A stretch of DNA of 64,000 bases from Hordeum vulgare subsp. vulgare. Taxonomy: Eukaryota > Streptophyta > Magnoliopsida > Poales > Poaceae. The notes under the pieces are model-generated. The model saw nothing but the letters and a program-made list of their open reading frames with translations, made no database searches and had not been told where the DNA came from. Made by a program: the position numbers and the translations under genes. Each line of letters starts with the position of its first letter. Within the stretch, counting starts at the first letter, position 1. Below, one piece after another: positions 10,524 through 23,102 of the stretch. The DNA lies in assembly GCF_904849725.1 (NCBI RefSeq), contig NC_058524.1, positions 24,707,001 to 24,771,000 on the forward strand, given 5' to 3'.

Positions 10524-13500
10524 TTACATTGTGATGTATCGAACACCCATAGCATTATGGTGCTGATCATGTTTTGCTCGTGGAAGAGGTTTAGTCAACG
10601 GGTCTGCAATATTCAGATCCGTGTGTACTTTACAAATATCTATCACTCCAGTTTGGACATGGTCCTGGATGGAGTTGTAGCGGCGCTTGATGTGCTTCGT
10701 CTTCCGGTGAAACCTGGGCTCTTTGGCTATGGCAATGGCTCCAGTGTTATCACAGAAGAGTGTCATAGGACCCGACGCGCTTGGAACCACTCCAAGGTCG
10801 GTGATGAGCTCCTTCATCCAAATTCCTTCATGAGCCGCTTCTGAAGCAGCTATGTACTCCGCTTCACATGTAGATGCTGCCATGACTTCTTGCTTGCTGC
10901 TGCACCAGCTCACTGCCCCACCATTCAACACATATATGTATCCGGTTTGTGACTTAGAGTCATCCGGATCTGTGTCGAAGCTAGCATCGACGTAACCCTT
11001 TACGACGAGCTCTTCATCACCTCCATAAACGAGAAACATTTCCCTAGTCCTTTTCAGGTACTTAAGGATATTCTTGACCGATGTCCAGTGTTCCGCACCG
11101 GGATTACTTTGGTACCTCCCTACCAAGCTTATCGCAAGGTTTATATCAGGTCTGGTACACAGCATGGCATACATTAGAGAGCCCACGGCTGAAGCGTAGG
11201 GGACAGAACTCATCTTCTCTCTATCTGCTGCCGTGGTCGGCGACTGAGTCTTACTCAATCTCATACCTTGCAAAACTGGCAAGAACCCTTTCTTTGAGTT
11301 TTCCATATTGAATTTCTTCAATATCTTGTCAAGGTATGTACTTTGCGAAAGACCTATGAGGCGTCTCGATCTATCTCTATAGATCTTGATGCCTAATATG
11401 TATGCAGCTTCTCCAAGGTCCTTCATTGAAAAACTCTTGTTCAAGTAGGCCTTTATGCTCTCCAACATCTCTATATCATTCCCCATCAATGATATGTCAT
11501 CCACATATAGTACGAGGAAAGCTACAGAGCTCCCACTCACTTTCTTGTACAGACAGGCTTCTCCGTAAACCTGTATGAACCCAAACGCTTTAATCACCTC
11601 ATTAAAGCGAATGTTCCAACTCCGAGATGCTTGCACCAGCCCATAGATGGAGCGCTGGAGCTTGCACACTTTGTTAGCACCCTTAGGGTCGACAAAACCT
11701 TCTGGTTGCATCATATACAACTCTTCCTTAAGATTCCCGTTAAGGAATGCTGTTTTGACGTCCATTTGCCAAATTTCATAATCATAAAAGGCGGCAATTG
11801 CTAACATGATTCGGACTGATTTCAGCTTCGCTACGGGAGAGAAAGTCTCTTCGTAGTCAACTCCTTGAATTTGTCGAAAACCCTTTGCGACAAGTCGAGC
11901 TTTGTAAACGGTTACATTACCATTTGCATCAGTCTTCTTCTTGAAGATCCATTTATTTTCTATGGCTCGCCGGTCATCGGGCAAGTCCACCAAAGTCCAT
12001 ACTTTGTTCTCATACATGGATCCTATCTCGGATTTCATGGCCTCAAGCCATTTGTTGGAATCCGGGCCCGCCATCGCTTCTTCATAGTTCGAAGGTTCAC
12101 CGTTGTCTAACAACATGATTTCCATCACAGGGTTGCCGTACCACTCTGGTGCGGAGCGTACCCTTGTGGACCTTCGCGGTTCAGTAGTAACTTGATCCGA
12201 AGCTTCATGATCATCATCATTAACTTCCTCTTCAGTTGGTGTAGGCACCACAGGAACAACTTCTTGCGTTGCGCTACTTTCCTGTTCGAGAGGGGGTGTA
12301 ATTACCTCATCAAGTTCTACCTTCCTCCCACTTACTTCTTTCGAGAGAAACTCTTTCTCTAGAAAGGATCCGTTCTTGGCAACAAAGGTTTTACCTTCGG
12401 ATCTAAGATAGAAGGTATACCCAATAGTTTCCTTAGGGTATCCTATGAATACGCATTTCTCCGCTTTGGGTTCGAGCTTTTCTGGTTGAAGCTTCTTCAC
12501 ATAAGCATCGCAGCCCCAAACTTTAAGAGACGACAACTTAGGTTTCTTGCCAAACCACAGTTCATACGGTGTCGTCTCAACGGATTTAGACGGTGCCCTA
12601 TTTAAAGTGAATGCTGCAGTTTCTAATGCGTATCCCCAAAATGATAGCGGCAAGTCGGTGAGAGACATCATAGATCGTACCATATCTAATAAGGTGCGAT
12701 TACGACGTTCAGACACTCCGTTGCGCTGCGGTGTGCCAGGCGGCGTTAGTTGTGAAACGATTCCACACTTTCTTAGGTGTGTGCCAAACTCGTGACTCAA
12801 ATATTCTCCTCCACGATCAGATCGTAGACATTTAATTTTTCTGTCACGTTGATTCTCAACCTCACTCTGAAATTCTTTGAACTTTTCAAACGTCTCAGAT
12901 TTGTGCTTCATCAAGTAGATATACCCATACCTACTCAATTCATCGGTGAGAGTGAGAACATAACGATAACCACCGCGAGCTTCAACGTTCATTGGACCAC
13001 ACACATCAGTATGTATTATTTCCAATAAGTCGGTTGCTCTCTCCATTATTCCTAAGAATGGAGTCTTAGTCAACTTGCCCATGAGGCACGGTTCGCATGT
13101 GTCAAATGATTCAAAGTCAAGAGACTCTAGCAGTCCATCAGTATGGAGCTTCTTCATGCGCTTAACGCCGATATGACCAAGGCGGCAGTGCCACAAGTAT
13201 GTGGGACTATCATTATCAACTTTGCATCTTTTGGTACTCACACTATGAATATGTGTAACATCACGATCGAGATTCATCAAGAATAAACCATTCACCAGCG
13301 GAGCATGACCATAAAACATATCACTCATATAAATAGAACAACCATTATTCTCTGACTTAAATGAGTAGCCGTCTCGCATTAAGAAAGACCCTGATACAAT
13401 GTTCATGCTTAAAGCTGGTACTAAATAACAATTATTAAGGTTTAAAACTAATCCCGACGGTAGATGTAGAGGTAGCGTGCCGACGGCGATCACATCGACC

Positions 13501-14507
13501 TTTGAACCATTCCCGACGCGCATCGTCACCTCGTCCTTGGCCAGTCTCCGCTTATTCCGCAGTTCCTGCTTTGAGTTGCAAATGTGAGCAACAGCACCGG
13601 TATCAAATACCCAGGAGCTACTACGAGCGCTGGTAAGGTACACATCAATAACATGTATATCATATATACCTTTAACGTTGCCGGCCTTCTTGTCCGCTAA
13701 GTATTTGGGGCAGTTCCGCTTCCAGTGACCTTTTCCCTTGCAGTAGAAGCACTCAGTCTCAGGCTTGGGTCCGTTCTTTTTCTTCTTCCCGGCATCTGGC
13801 TTACCGGGCGCGGCAACAGCTTTGCCGTCTTTCTTGAAGTTCTTCTTACCCCTGCCTTTCTTGAAACTAGTGGTCTTGTTGACCATCAACACTTGATGCT
13901 CCTTCTTGATTTCTACTTCTGCAGACTTGAGCATCGAGTACAACTCGGGAATGGTTTTCTCCATCCCTTGCATGTTGTAGTTAAGCACAAAGCCTTTGTA
14001 GCTTGGTGGGAGAGACTGGAGGATTCTGTCAATGATAGCATCATCCGGAAGTTCGACTCCAAGTGAAGTCAGACGACCGTGTAACCCAGACATTTTGAGT
14101 ATGTGCTCACTGACAGAACTGTTCTCCTCCATCTTACAGCTGAAGAACTTGCCGGAGACTTCATATCTCTCGACACGGGCATGAGCTTGAAAAACTAGCT
14201 TCAGCTCTTGGAACATCTCATATGCCCCGTGTTGCTCAAAACGTCTTTGGAGCCCCGTTTCTAAACTGTATAACATGCCACACCTGACCAGAGAGTAGTC
14301 ATCACTCCGGGCTTGCCAGACGTTTAGAACGTCCTGGGCTGCTGCGGGAGCGGGAGGGTCACCTAGCGGCGCATTAAGGACATAAGCCTTTTTAGCTGCT
14401 TCAAGGATGAGCTTCAGGTTGCGAACCCAGTCCGCATAGTTGCTACCATCATCTTTCAGCTTGTTTTTCTCTAGGAATGCGTTGAAGTTGAGGTTGACGT
14501 TGGACAT
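10524..14507 (-). CDS. Angela gag-pol polyprotein (1327 aa), open
   Basis: A single uninterrupted frame. In order: Gag (residues 1-250), zinc knuckle CFYCKGKGHWKRNC (about 260), protease with VFDTGAVAHIC (about 305), integrase HHCC (YLWHCRLGH to CEPCLMGK) and DDE core (HTDVCGP, SDRGGEY, VSERRNRTL), RT (KARLVAKGFRQ, QMDVKTAFLNG, YVDDIS), and RNase H (GYVDASFD, CEAEYIAAS, LFCDNTGA, RKTKHIKRRY) ending near ADPLTKPLP. All catalytic residues look present, but the residue after YVDDI is Ser where the duplicate copy has the usual Leu. The start is the first ATG after the leader and matches the Gag start of this family. Confidence 0.95.
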   Translation of the reverse strand: MSNVNLNFNAFLEKNKLKDDGSNYADWVRNLKLILEAAKKAYVLNAPLGDPPAPAAAQDVLNVWQARSDDYSLVRCGMLYSLETGLQRRFEQHGAYEMFQELKLVFQAHARVERYEVSGKFFSCKMEENSSVSEHILKMSGLHGRLTSLGVELPDDAIIDRILQSLPPSYKGFVLNYNMQGMEKTIPELYSMLKSAEVEIKKEHQVLMVNKTTSFKKGRGKKNFKKDGKAVAAPGKPDAGKKKKNGPKPETECFYCKGKGHWKRNCPKYLADKKAGNVKGIYDIHVIDVYLTSARSSSWVFDTGAVAHICNSKQELRNKRRLAKDEVTMRVGNGSKVDVIAVGTLPLHLPSGLVLNLNNCYLVPALSMNIVSGSFLMRDGYSFKSENNGCSIYMSDMFYGHAPLVNGLFLMNLDRDVTHIHSVSTKRCKVDNDSPTYLWHCRLGHIGVKRMKKLHTDGLLESLDFESFDTCEPCLMGKLTKTPFLGIMERATDLLEIIHTDVCGPMNVEARGGYRYVLTLTDELSRYGYIYLMKHKSETFEKFKEFQSEVENQRDRKIKCLRSDRGGEYLSHEFGTHLRKCGIVSQLTPPGTPQRNGVSERRNRTLLDMVRSMMSLTDLPLSFWGYALETAAFTLNRAPSKSVETTPYELWFGKKPKLSSLKVWGCDAYVKKLQPEKLEPKAEKCVFIGYPKETIGYTFYLRSEGKTFVAKNGSFLEKEFLSKEVSGRKVELDEVITPPLEQESSATQEVVPVVPTPTEEEVNDDDHEASDQVTTEPRRSTRVRSAPEWYGNPVMEIMLLDNGEPSNYEEAMAGPDSNKWLEAMKSEIGSMYENKVWTLVDLPDDRRAIENKWIFKKKTDANGNVTVYKARLVAKGFRQIQGVDYEETFSPVAKLKSVRIMLAIAAFYDYEIWQMDVKTAFLNGNLKEELYMMQPEGFVDPKGANKVCKLQRSIYGLVQASRSWNIRFNEVIKAFGFIQVYGEACLYKKVSGSSVAFLVLYVDDISLMGNDIEMLESIKAYLNKSFSMKDLGEAAYILGIKIYRDRSRRLIGLSQSTYLDKILKKFNMENSKKGFLPVLQGMRLSKTQSPTTAADREKMSSVPYASAVGSLMYAMLCTRPDINLAISLVGRYQSNPGAEHWTSVKNILKYLKRTREMFLVYGGDEELVVKGYVDASFDTDPDDSKSQTGYIYVLNGGAVSWCSSKQEVMAASTCEAEYIAASEAAHEGIWMKELITDLGVVPSASGPMTLFCDNTGAIAIAKEPRFHRKTKHIKRRYNSIQDHVQTGVIDICKVHTDLNIADPLTKPLPRAKHDQHHNAMGVRYITM

Positions 14508-15778
14508 CTACAATATTTATAAAGACAACTTTTAGACTAAGTTCATGACAATTAAGTTCATTTAATCAAATTAAGTATGAACTCTCACTTAAATCGACAT
14601 CCCTCTAGTCATCTAAGTGATACATGATTCATGTTGACTAACCCGTGTCCGATCATCACGTGAGACGGACTAGTCACCATGGTGAGCAACTTCATGCTGA
14701 TCGTATTCAACCATACGACTCATGTTCGACCTTTCGGTCTCTTGTATTCGAGGTCATGTCTGTACATGCTAAGCTCGTCGAGTCAACCTAAGTGTTTCGC
14801 GTGTGTAAATCTGGCTTACACCTGTTGTATGCGAACGTTAGAATCTATCACACCCGATCATCACGTGGTGCTTCGAGACAACGAGCCTTCGCAACGGTGC
14901 ACACTTAGGGGAATACTTTCTCGAAATTTTAGGAGGGATCATCTTATTATGCTACCGTCGTTTTAAGCAATAAGATGTAAAACATGATAAACATCACAAT
15001 GCAATCATATAGTGACATGATATGGCCATTATCATCTTTGCTCATTCGATCTCCATCTTCAGGCATCGCATGATCATCATCGTCACCGGCGTGACACCAT
15101 GATCTCCATCATCATGATCTCCATCATCGTGTCTCCGTGAAGTCGTCACGCCAACTACTACTATCACTACTACTATGGCTAACCGTTAGCAATGAAGTAA
15201 AAATAGCAAGCACAAGGCGTTGCATCTCATACAATAAATTAAGACAACTCCTATGGCTCCTGCCGGTTGTCATACTCATCGACATGCAAGTCGTGAAACC
15301 TATTACAATAACATGATCATCTCATACATCATACATGCAACATCACAACTTTGGCCATATCACATCACATGTCAAACCCTGCAAAAACAAGTTAGACGTC
15401 CTCTAATTGTTGTTGCAAGTTTTACGTGGCTGATTTGGGTTTCTAGCAAGAATGCCTTCTTACCTACGTGACAGCCACAACGATGATATGCCAAAGCTAT
15501 TTACCCTTCATAAGGACCCTTTTCATCAAATCCAATCCGACTAGAGTAGGAGAGACAGACACCCGCTAGCCACCTTTATGCACGATGTGCATGTCTGTCG
15601 GTGGAACCAGTCTCACGTAAGCGTACGTGTAAGGTCGGTCCGGGCCGCTTCATCCCACAATACCGCCGGAAAAGAATAAGACTAGTAACGGCAAGCAAAT
15701 TGACAAACCATCGCCCACAACTTTTGTGTTCTACTCGTGCATAGAATCTACGCATAGAAAACCTGGCTCGGATGCCAC
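14508..15778 (-). other. Angela untranslated leader and PBS
   Basis: About 1.27 kb between the 5' LTR and the gag start with no supported gene; long leaders are normal in BARE1-type elements. At 15764-15777 the minus strand reads TGGCATCCGAGCCA, which is the Met-tRNA primer site TGGTATCAGAGCCA with two changes. Confidence 0.8.
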
Positions 15779-17516
15779 TGTTGGGTAAGTAGCATAAATT
15801 CAAAAAATTTCCTACGCATGTTCAGATCTTCCTATGGAGAGACCAGCAACGAGAGAGGGGTAAGAGCATCTTCGTACCTTTGAAGATCGCTAAGCGGAAG
15901 CGTTGCTAAAAAGCGGTTGATGGAGTCGTACTCGCAGCGATTCCGATCTAGTGCCGAACAACGGCACCTCCGCGTTCAACACATGTGCAGCCCGGTGACG
16001 TCTCCCACACCTTGATCCAGCAAGGAGGAGGGAGAGGTTGGGTAAGAAGACCAGCAACACGACGGCGTGGTGTTGGTGGAGAGACGAGGTCTCCCGGCAG
16101 GGCTTCGCCAAGCGCCGGCAGAGAGGAGGAGGGAGAGGAACAGGGCTGCGCCGAGAGAGAGAGATTAAACCGTGTCTCAAACAGCCCCGAACCTCATCTA
16201 TATATAGGGGAAGGGGAAGGGGCGCAGCCCTTAGGGTTCCCACCCCTAAGGGGTGCGGCAGCCCTTAGATGGGAGAGGGGTGGCGGCCAGGGCAAGGGGG
16301 AGGGGTGGCGCACCCCTCTGGTGGGCCTAAGGCCCACCTAAGTTAGGGTTCCCCTTCTTTTTCTTTCCCCTGCGCCATGGGCTGAGTGGGGAGGCGCACC
16401 AGCCCAACTAGGGGCTGGTTCCCACCCCTAATTAGCCCATCTTACCTCTTGGGGTCGCAGCCCCCCTTCGGTGGTCCCGGTGGTCCCGGTACGTTACCGG
16501 TGATGCCCGAAACACTTCCGGTGTCCGAAACCATCCGTCCTATATATCAATCTTTACCTCCGGACCATTTCGGAGCTCCTCGTGATGTCCGGGATCTCAT
16601 CCGGGACTCCGAACAACTTTCGGTAATCTCGTATAACAATTCCCTATAACCCTAGCGTCATCGAACCTTAAGTGTGTAGACCCTACGGGTTCGGGAGACA
16701 GGCAGACATGACCGAGACACCTCTCTGGCCAATAACCATCAGTGGGGTCTGGATACCCATGGTGGCTCCCACTAGCTCCACGATGATCTCATCGGATGAA
16801 CCACGATGTCAAGGATTCAATCAATCCCGTATACGATTCCCTTTGTCTGTCGGTATAGAACTTGCCCGAGATTCGATCATCGGTATACCTATACCTTGTT
16901 CAATCTCGTTGCCGGTAAGTCTCTTTACTCGTTCCGTAGCACGTCATCGTGTGACTAACTCCTTAGTCACATTGAGCTCATGATGATGTTCTACCGAGTG
17001 GGCCCAGAGATACCTCTCCGTCACACGGAGTGACAAATCCCGATCTCGATTCGTGCCAACCCAACAAACACTTTCGGAGGTACCCGTAGTGCACCTTTAT
17101 AGTCACCCAGTTACGTTGTGACGTTTGATACACCCAAAGCACTCCTACGGTATCCGGGAGTTGCACAATCTCACGGTCGAAGGAAAAGATACTTGACATT
17201 AGAAAAGCATTAGCATACGAACAATACGATCTAGTGCTAGGCTTAGGATTGGGTCTTGTCCACCACATCATTCTCCCAATGACGTGATCCCGTTATCAAT
17301 GACATCCAATGTCCATGATCAGGAAACCATGATCATCTATTGACTAACGAGCTAGCTAACTAGAGGCTTGCTAGGGACACATTGTGATCTATTCATTCAC
17401 ACATGTATTAGTGTTTCCTGTTAATACAATTATAGCATGAACGATAGACGATTATCATGAACAAGGAAATATGATAATAACCATTTTATTATTGCCTCTA
17501 GGGCATATTTCCAACA
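15779..17516 (-). repeat. Angela 5' LTR (unit 1 copy)
   Basis: 1738 bp, TG...CA ends, TATATATA box near 16198. Against the unit 2 copy (24374-26112) it carries small private changes near 15906-15912, 16043 and 16221. At the first three, unit 2 agrees with the Angela 3' LTR, so those changes arose in unit 1. Confidence 0.95.
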
Positions 17517-17521
17517 AAGAG

Positions 17522-19160
17522 AGCACATAAATTTGTTCATTTTAGCAAACATGGGATGGTCTAAATCATTATCCTCATAGTGATCTTCTGCATCAAGATA
17601 CTCATCAGAAGGGGTAGAAACTAGACTGAAAGAGTTTAACCGTGGGGTTACCTTAACCTTATCATGGGAGCTTTGGTCTTCCCCATCTCCCATGGCAATC
17701 TTTGCCATCAAGCACTTGTGGGCGTTGCCCTTGTAGTCCTTCATATAGTTGTAGTGAACAACATCACCACTTTTGTTGACTAGTCTCAAGGTACTCTGTG
17801 TATCTTGAGCTACTCCGGCAACTCCACCAACATCTTCTGGATCTGATTCTTCTTGTGCAACCATTGCTCTTCCATCTGTCCTCTTGGACTTGGAGTTCAT
17901 AGGGTTTGGCAACTTCTTCTTTACAAAGGTATTTGGAAACCTTGGTTTGTCTTCTCTCTTCTCATAAGGGCAGTCATTGGAGAAGTGGTTGGTTTCCTCA
18001 CAGTTATAGGATTTCCTTACCTTCTTCTTTGGGAATCTTCCCTTGAACTTCCCTGCACTGAACTTCCTCACAAAGAGAGCAATGTCCTCAAAAGATGGGC
18101 TTTCATCAGATTCAACGTCAACACCATCTTGGCAGTCATCATCACCCTCTTCTTCGTCACTTTCTTCTTCGTCACACTCATGCTTGGCTTTCAAAGCAAG
18201 ATTGATCTTTGATGTTGAAGTGCCATGCATGGCTAGGTGCTTTGTTGCATTTGCCTTTGACTCTTCAAATAATTGGAAGGTGGATATGATGTCATCCGGA
18301 GTCATTTCTTTGAAAGCATGATGCTGCCTCATGTCCCATACCATTTGATGGTGATACGGAGCAAGAGCGTGAAGTAACTTGTCCACAAGAAATCTCTTGG
18401 TCAGATTGAAGCCATCTTGCGTCTTGTCACAGTCACATGACTCAATGTATGCGGCGAGAGTCATGAGCCGTTCTAGTAGCTGCTTGGGAGATTCACCCTT
18501 TTCCATACAGAAATTTTGTAATTTCCCCTTGGCAATTTCATATTGAGCAAGCCGAAGAGTGGAGGTACCGGTCTTGGTCCTTATGATGCTGTCCCACAAT
18601 TCCTTGGCACTTGTGATGTGAATGTAAGGTCTTCGTTGCTTGCCATTCATTCCTTTGCTTATGCACATGATCGCAGTGTCATTGAGATGCTTGTCATAAG
18701 TTTCTCTGGGCGTGAGGCATCTTGGATCAACAGGATTGTACCCATGCTCGAGGATGTCCAGCATCTTATCATTGGCGTACCTAAGATGATCCTGCATACC
18801 AACTCTCCACAAAGCAAAATCGGAATTGTCATCAAGCAAGGGAGGTTTTCCTCCAGGATTGTACTTAGGTTTCTCAATTTGAGATCTAGCATAAAGCCAT
18901 GGAACACTGGTTTGGTTCCTCTCTGGAGGAGGTTGGCCAAATGGAGTACCGTGCACGTGGGGCCCTGAGGCCCTCGGGGACGTGGTTGTCCCCGTGGTTA
19001 GTGATGCTAGGCTCATTTGGATCATGGTCTCAAGAGAAGCATCATGCTCCTCTTTTTTCTTGGCAAGGGCCCATTCCAGGTCCTCAGAGGTGAAAGACTT
19101 GACTTCCGAGGAAGTCCCGTCCCTCTGCACTGGAGCTACCGTAGCTGGATTCACGTCCAT
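17522..19160 (-). pseudogene. Sirevirus gag, N-terminal half (unit 1)
   Basis: Starts 40 nt after the PBS and runs 546 codons before the Angela LTR interrupts it. It contains a UBN2-type Gag region (LWDSIIRTKTGTS, QLLERLMTLAAY), an acidic stretch rich in DEEE, and a zinc knuckle reading SYNCEETNHFSNDC. In that knuckle the first Cys is Ser and the usual Gly residues are changed, so RNA binding by this motif is probably lost. The same defect is in unit 2, so it predates the duplication. The rest of the gene is at 5978-6891. Confidence 0.85.
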
Positions 19161-19200
19161 CTCGCTCTAGGGCGGTTAAGCCACACAAATAGAGCACGAG

Positions 19201-19212
19201 GCTCTGATACCA
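19201..19212 (-). other. Sirevirus primer binding site (unit 1)
   Basis: The minus strand reads TGGTATCAGAGC, the complement of the initiator Met-tRNA 3' end, two bases inside the LTR edge. Confidence 0.9.
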
Positions 19213-19214
19213 AT

Positions 19215-19630
19215 TGAAAAGGATCGAGATGGACCTAGAGGGGGGGTGAATAGGTACAAATCCAAATTTTAATAATTACTTAGCAATTTTAGGCTAAAGT
19301 GCGGAATATGAGTGTAACACTAATAATTGCTAAGACAAAGAGTAAGCTATTAGGAGTTAAGCAAGGCAAGCGGTAAACAATAATCAAATACAAGTATGTA
19401 ATAAGGATTAACACAAGTAGAGAGTTAGGGTTAGGCATAACCGAAACTCCGAGAGAGACAAGGATGTATCCCGATGTTCACTTCCTTGGAGGGAAGCTAC
19501 GTCACCGTTAGAGGGGCGGATGTTACCACGAAGGCACACCAACGCCACGAAGCCTCACCCTATTCTCCCTTCGAGATAACTCCACGAAGGCGTTTCTCAA
19601 CCACTAGTGGTAAGCCTTGAGGTGGCTTCC
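19215..19630 (-). repeat. Sirevirus 5' LTR, truncated at the duplication junction
   Basis: The last 416 bp of the LTR (minus strand, ending in TTTTCA), identical in layout to 27811-28226. At 19630/19631 it jumps straight into Angela sequence, which marks the duplication breakpoint. Confidence 0.9.
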
Positions 19631-22600
19631 AAACATTTCCCTAGTCCTTTTCAGGTACTTAAGGATATTCTTGACCGATGTCCAGTGTTCCGCACCGGGA
19701 TTACTTTGGTACCTCCCTACCAAGCTTATCGCAAGGTTTATATCAGGTCTGGTACACAGCATGGCATACATTAGAGAGCCCACGGCTGAAGCGTAGGGGA
19801 CAGAACTCATCTTCTCTCTATCTGCTGCCGTGGTCGGCGACTGAGTCTTACTCAATCTCATACCTTGCAAAACTGGCAAGAACCCTTTCTTTGAGTTTTC
19901 CATATTGAATTTCTTCAATATCTTGTCAAGGTATGTACTTTGCGAAAGACCTATGAGGCGTCTCGATCTATCTCTATAGATCTTGATGCCTAATATGTAT
20001 GCAGCTTCTCCAAGGTCCTTCATTGAAAAACTCTTGTTCAAGTAGGCCTTTATGCTCTCCAACATCTCTATATCATTCCCCATCAATAATATGTCATCCA
20101 CATATAGTACGAGGAAAGCTACAGAGCTCCCACTCACTTTCTTGTACAGACAGGCTTCTCCGTAAACCTGTATGAACCCAAACGCTTTAATCACCTCATT
20201 AAAGCGAATGTTCCAACTCCGAGATGCTTGCACCAGCCCATAGATGGAGCGCTGGAGCTTGCACACTTTGTTAGCACCCTTAGGGTCGACAAAACCTTCT
20301 GGTTGCATCATATACAACTCTTCCTTAAGATTCCCGTTAAGGAATGCTGTTTTGACGTCCATTTGCCAAATTTCATAATCATAAAAGGCGGCAATTGCTA
20401 ACATGATTCGGACTGATTTCAGCTTCGCTACGGGAGAGAAAGTCTCTTCGTAGTCAACTCCTTGAATTTGTCGAAAACCCTTTGCGACAAGTCGAGCTTT
20501 GTAAACGGTTACATTACCATTTGCATCAGTCTTCTTCTTGAAGATCCATTTATTTTCTATGGCTCGCCGGTCATCGGGCAAGTCCACCAAAGTCCATACT
20601 TTGTTCTCATACATGGATCCTATCTCGGATTTCATGGCCTCAAGCCATTTGTTGGAATCCGGGCCCGCCATCGCTTCTTCATAGTTCGAAGGTTCACCGT
20701 TGTCTAACAACATGATTTTCATCACAGGGTTACCGTACCACTCTGGTGCGGAGCGTACCCTTGTGGACCTTCGCGGTTCAGTAGTAACTTGATCCGAAGC
20801 TTCATGATCATCATCATTAACTTCCTCTTCAGTTGGTGTAGGCACCACAGGAACAACTTCTTGCGTTGCGCTACTTTCCTGTTCGAGAGGGGGTGTAATT
20901 ACCTCATCAAGTTCTACCTTCCTCCCACTTACTTCTTTCGAGAGAAACTCTTTCTCTAGAAAGGATCCGTTCTTGGCAACAAAGGTTTTACCTTCGGATC
21001 TAAGATAGAAGGTATACCCAATAGTTTCCTTAGGGTATCCTATGAATACGCATTTCTCCGCTTTGGGTTCGAGCTTTTCTGGTTGAAGCTTCTTCACATA
21101 AGCATCGCAGCCCCAAACTAAGAGACGACAACTTAGGTTTCTTGCCAAACCACAGTTCATACGGTGTCGTCTCAACGGATTTAGACGGTGCCCTATTTAA
21201 AGTGAATGCTGCAGTTTCTAATGTGTATCCCCAAAATGATAGCGGCAAGTCGGTGAGAGACATCATAGATCGTACCATATCTAATAAGGTGCGATTACGA
21301 CGTTCAGACACTCCGTTGCGCTGCGGTGTGCCAGGCGGCGTTAGTTGTGAAACGATTCCACACTTTCTTAGGTGTGTGCCAAACTCGTGACTCAAATATT
21401 CTCCTCCACGATCAGATCGTAGACATTTAATTTTTCTGTCACGTTGATTCTCAACCTCACTCTGAAATTCTTTGAACTTTTCAAACGTCTCAGATTTGTG
21501 CTTCATCAAGTAGATATACCCATACCTACTCAATTCATCGGTGAGAGTGAGAACATAACGATAACCACCGCGAGCTTCAACGTTCATTGGACCACACACA
21601 TCAGTATGTATTATTTCCAATAAGTCGGTTGCTCTCTCCATTATTCCTAAGAATGGAGTCTTAGTCATCTTGCCCATGAGGCACAGTTCGCATGTGTCAA
21701 ATGATTCAAAGTCAAGAGACTCTAGCAGTCCATCAGTATGGAGCTTCTTCATGCGCTTAACGCCGATATGACCAAGGCGGCAGTGCCACAAGTATGTGGG
21801 ACTATCATTATCAACTTTGCATCTTTTGGTACTCACACTATGAATATGTGTAACATCACGATCGAGATTCATCAAGAATAAACCATTCACCAGCGGAGCA
21901 TGACCATAAAACATATCACTCATATAAATAGAACAACCATTATTCTCTGACTTAAATGAGTAGCCGTCTCGCATTAAGAAAGACCCTGATACAATGTTCA
22001 TGCTTAAAGCTGGTACTAAATAACAATTATTAAGGTTTAAAACTAATCCCGACGGTAGATGTAGAGGTAGCGTGCCGACGGCGATCACATCGACCTTTGA
22101 ACCATTCCCGACGCGCATCGTCACCTCGTCCTTGGCCAGTCTCCGCTTATTCCGCAGTTCCTGCTTTGAGTTGCAAATGTGAGCAACAGCACCGGTATCA
22201 AATACCCAGGAGCTACTACGAGCGCTGGTAAGGTACACATCAATAACATGTATATCATATATACCTTTAACGTTGCCGGCCTTCTTGTCCGCTAAGTATT
22301 TGGGGCAGTTCCGCTTCCAGTGACCTTTTCCCTTGCAGTAGAAGCACTCAGTCTCAGGCTTGGGTCCGTTCTTTTTCTTCTTCCCGGCATCTGGCTTACC
22401 GGGCGCGGCAACAGCTTTGCCGTCTTTCTTGAAGTTCTTCTTACCCCTGCCTTTCTTGAAACTAGTGGTCTTGTTGACCATCAACACTTGATGCTCCTTC
22501 TTGATTTCTACTTCTGCAGACTTGAGCATCGAGTACAACTCGGGAATGGTTTTCTCCATCCCTTGCATGTTGTAGTTAAGCACAAAGCCTTTGTAGCTTG

Positions 22601-23102
22601 GTGGGAGAGACTGGAGGATTCTGTCAATGATAGCATCATCCGGAAGTTCGACTCCAAGTGAAGTCAGACGACCGTGTAACCCAGACATTTTGAGTATGTG
22701 CTCACTGACAGAACTGTTCTCCTCCATCTTACAGCTGAAGAACTTGCCGGAGACTTCATATCTCTCGACACGGGCATGAGCTTGAAAAACTAGCTTCAGC
22801 TCTTGGAACATCTCATATGCCCCGTGTTGCTCAAAACGTCTTTGGAGCCCCGTTTCTAAACTGTATAACATGCCACACCTGACCAGAGAGTAGTCATCAC
22901 TCCGGGCTTGCCAGACGTTTAGAACGTCCTGGGCTGCTGCGGGAGCGGGAGGGTCACCTAGCGGCGCATTAAGGACATAAGCCTTTTTAGCTGCTTCAAG
23001 GATGAGCTTCAGGTTGCGAACCCAGTCCGCATAGTTGCTACCATCATCTTTCAGCTTGTTTTTCTCTAGGAATGCGTTGAAGTTGAGGTTGACGTTGGAC
23101 AT
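19631..23102 (-). pseudogene. Angela gag-pol, second copy, truncated and frameshifted
   Basis: Same protein as 10524-14507 but lacking the RNase H end, which was cut off at the duplication boundary, and with a 2-bp deletion near 21117 that splits it into a gag-integrase frame (to 21030) and an RT frame (from about 21175). RT reads YVDDILLMG here. Other changes against unit 1 include a Leu-to-Met and a Pro-to-Leu in the integrase region. Confidence 0.9.

Larger units (their letters stand above)
6897..17516 (-). mobile_element. BARE1/Angela-type Copia retrotransposon, complete, with nested solo LTR
   Basis: Both LTRs, a PBS, a single gag-pol frame and a polypurine tract are present, flanked by AAGAG. 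The LTR start on the minus strand reads TGTTGGAAATATGCCCTAGA and the end is CCCAACA, the signature of the BARE1/WIS/Angela group. Without the nested solo LTR and its TSD the element is about 8.8 kb, the normal size. Its coding frame is open, so it may be young. It inserted into the Sirevirus gag. Confidence 0.95.
11034..19630. repeat. Tandem duplication, unit 1 (8597 bp)
   Basis: This block runs from inside the Angela RNase H region, through its RT, integrase, gag, leader and 5' LTR, into the Sirevirus gag, PBS and 416 bp of the Sirevirus 5' LTR. It repeats head to tail as 19631-28226. Both ends carry AAAC (11034-11037, 19631-19634, 28227-28230). Confidence 0.95.

Noticed and set aside
19604..19630. 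Novel chimeric protein across the duplication junction
   Set aside because: The RT frame merely runs about 9 codons into antisense LTR sequence before a stop; no sign of function.
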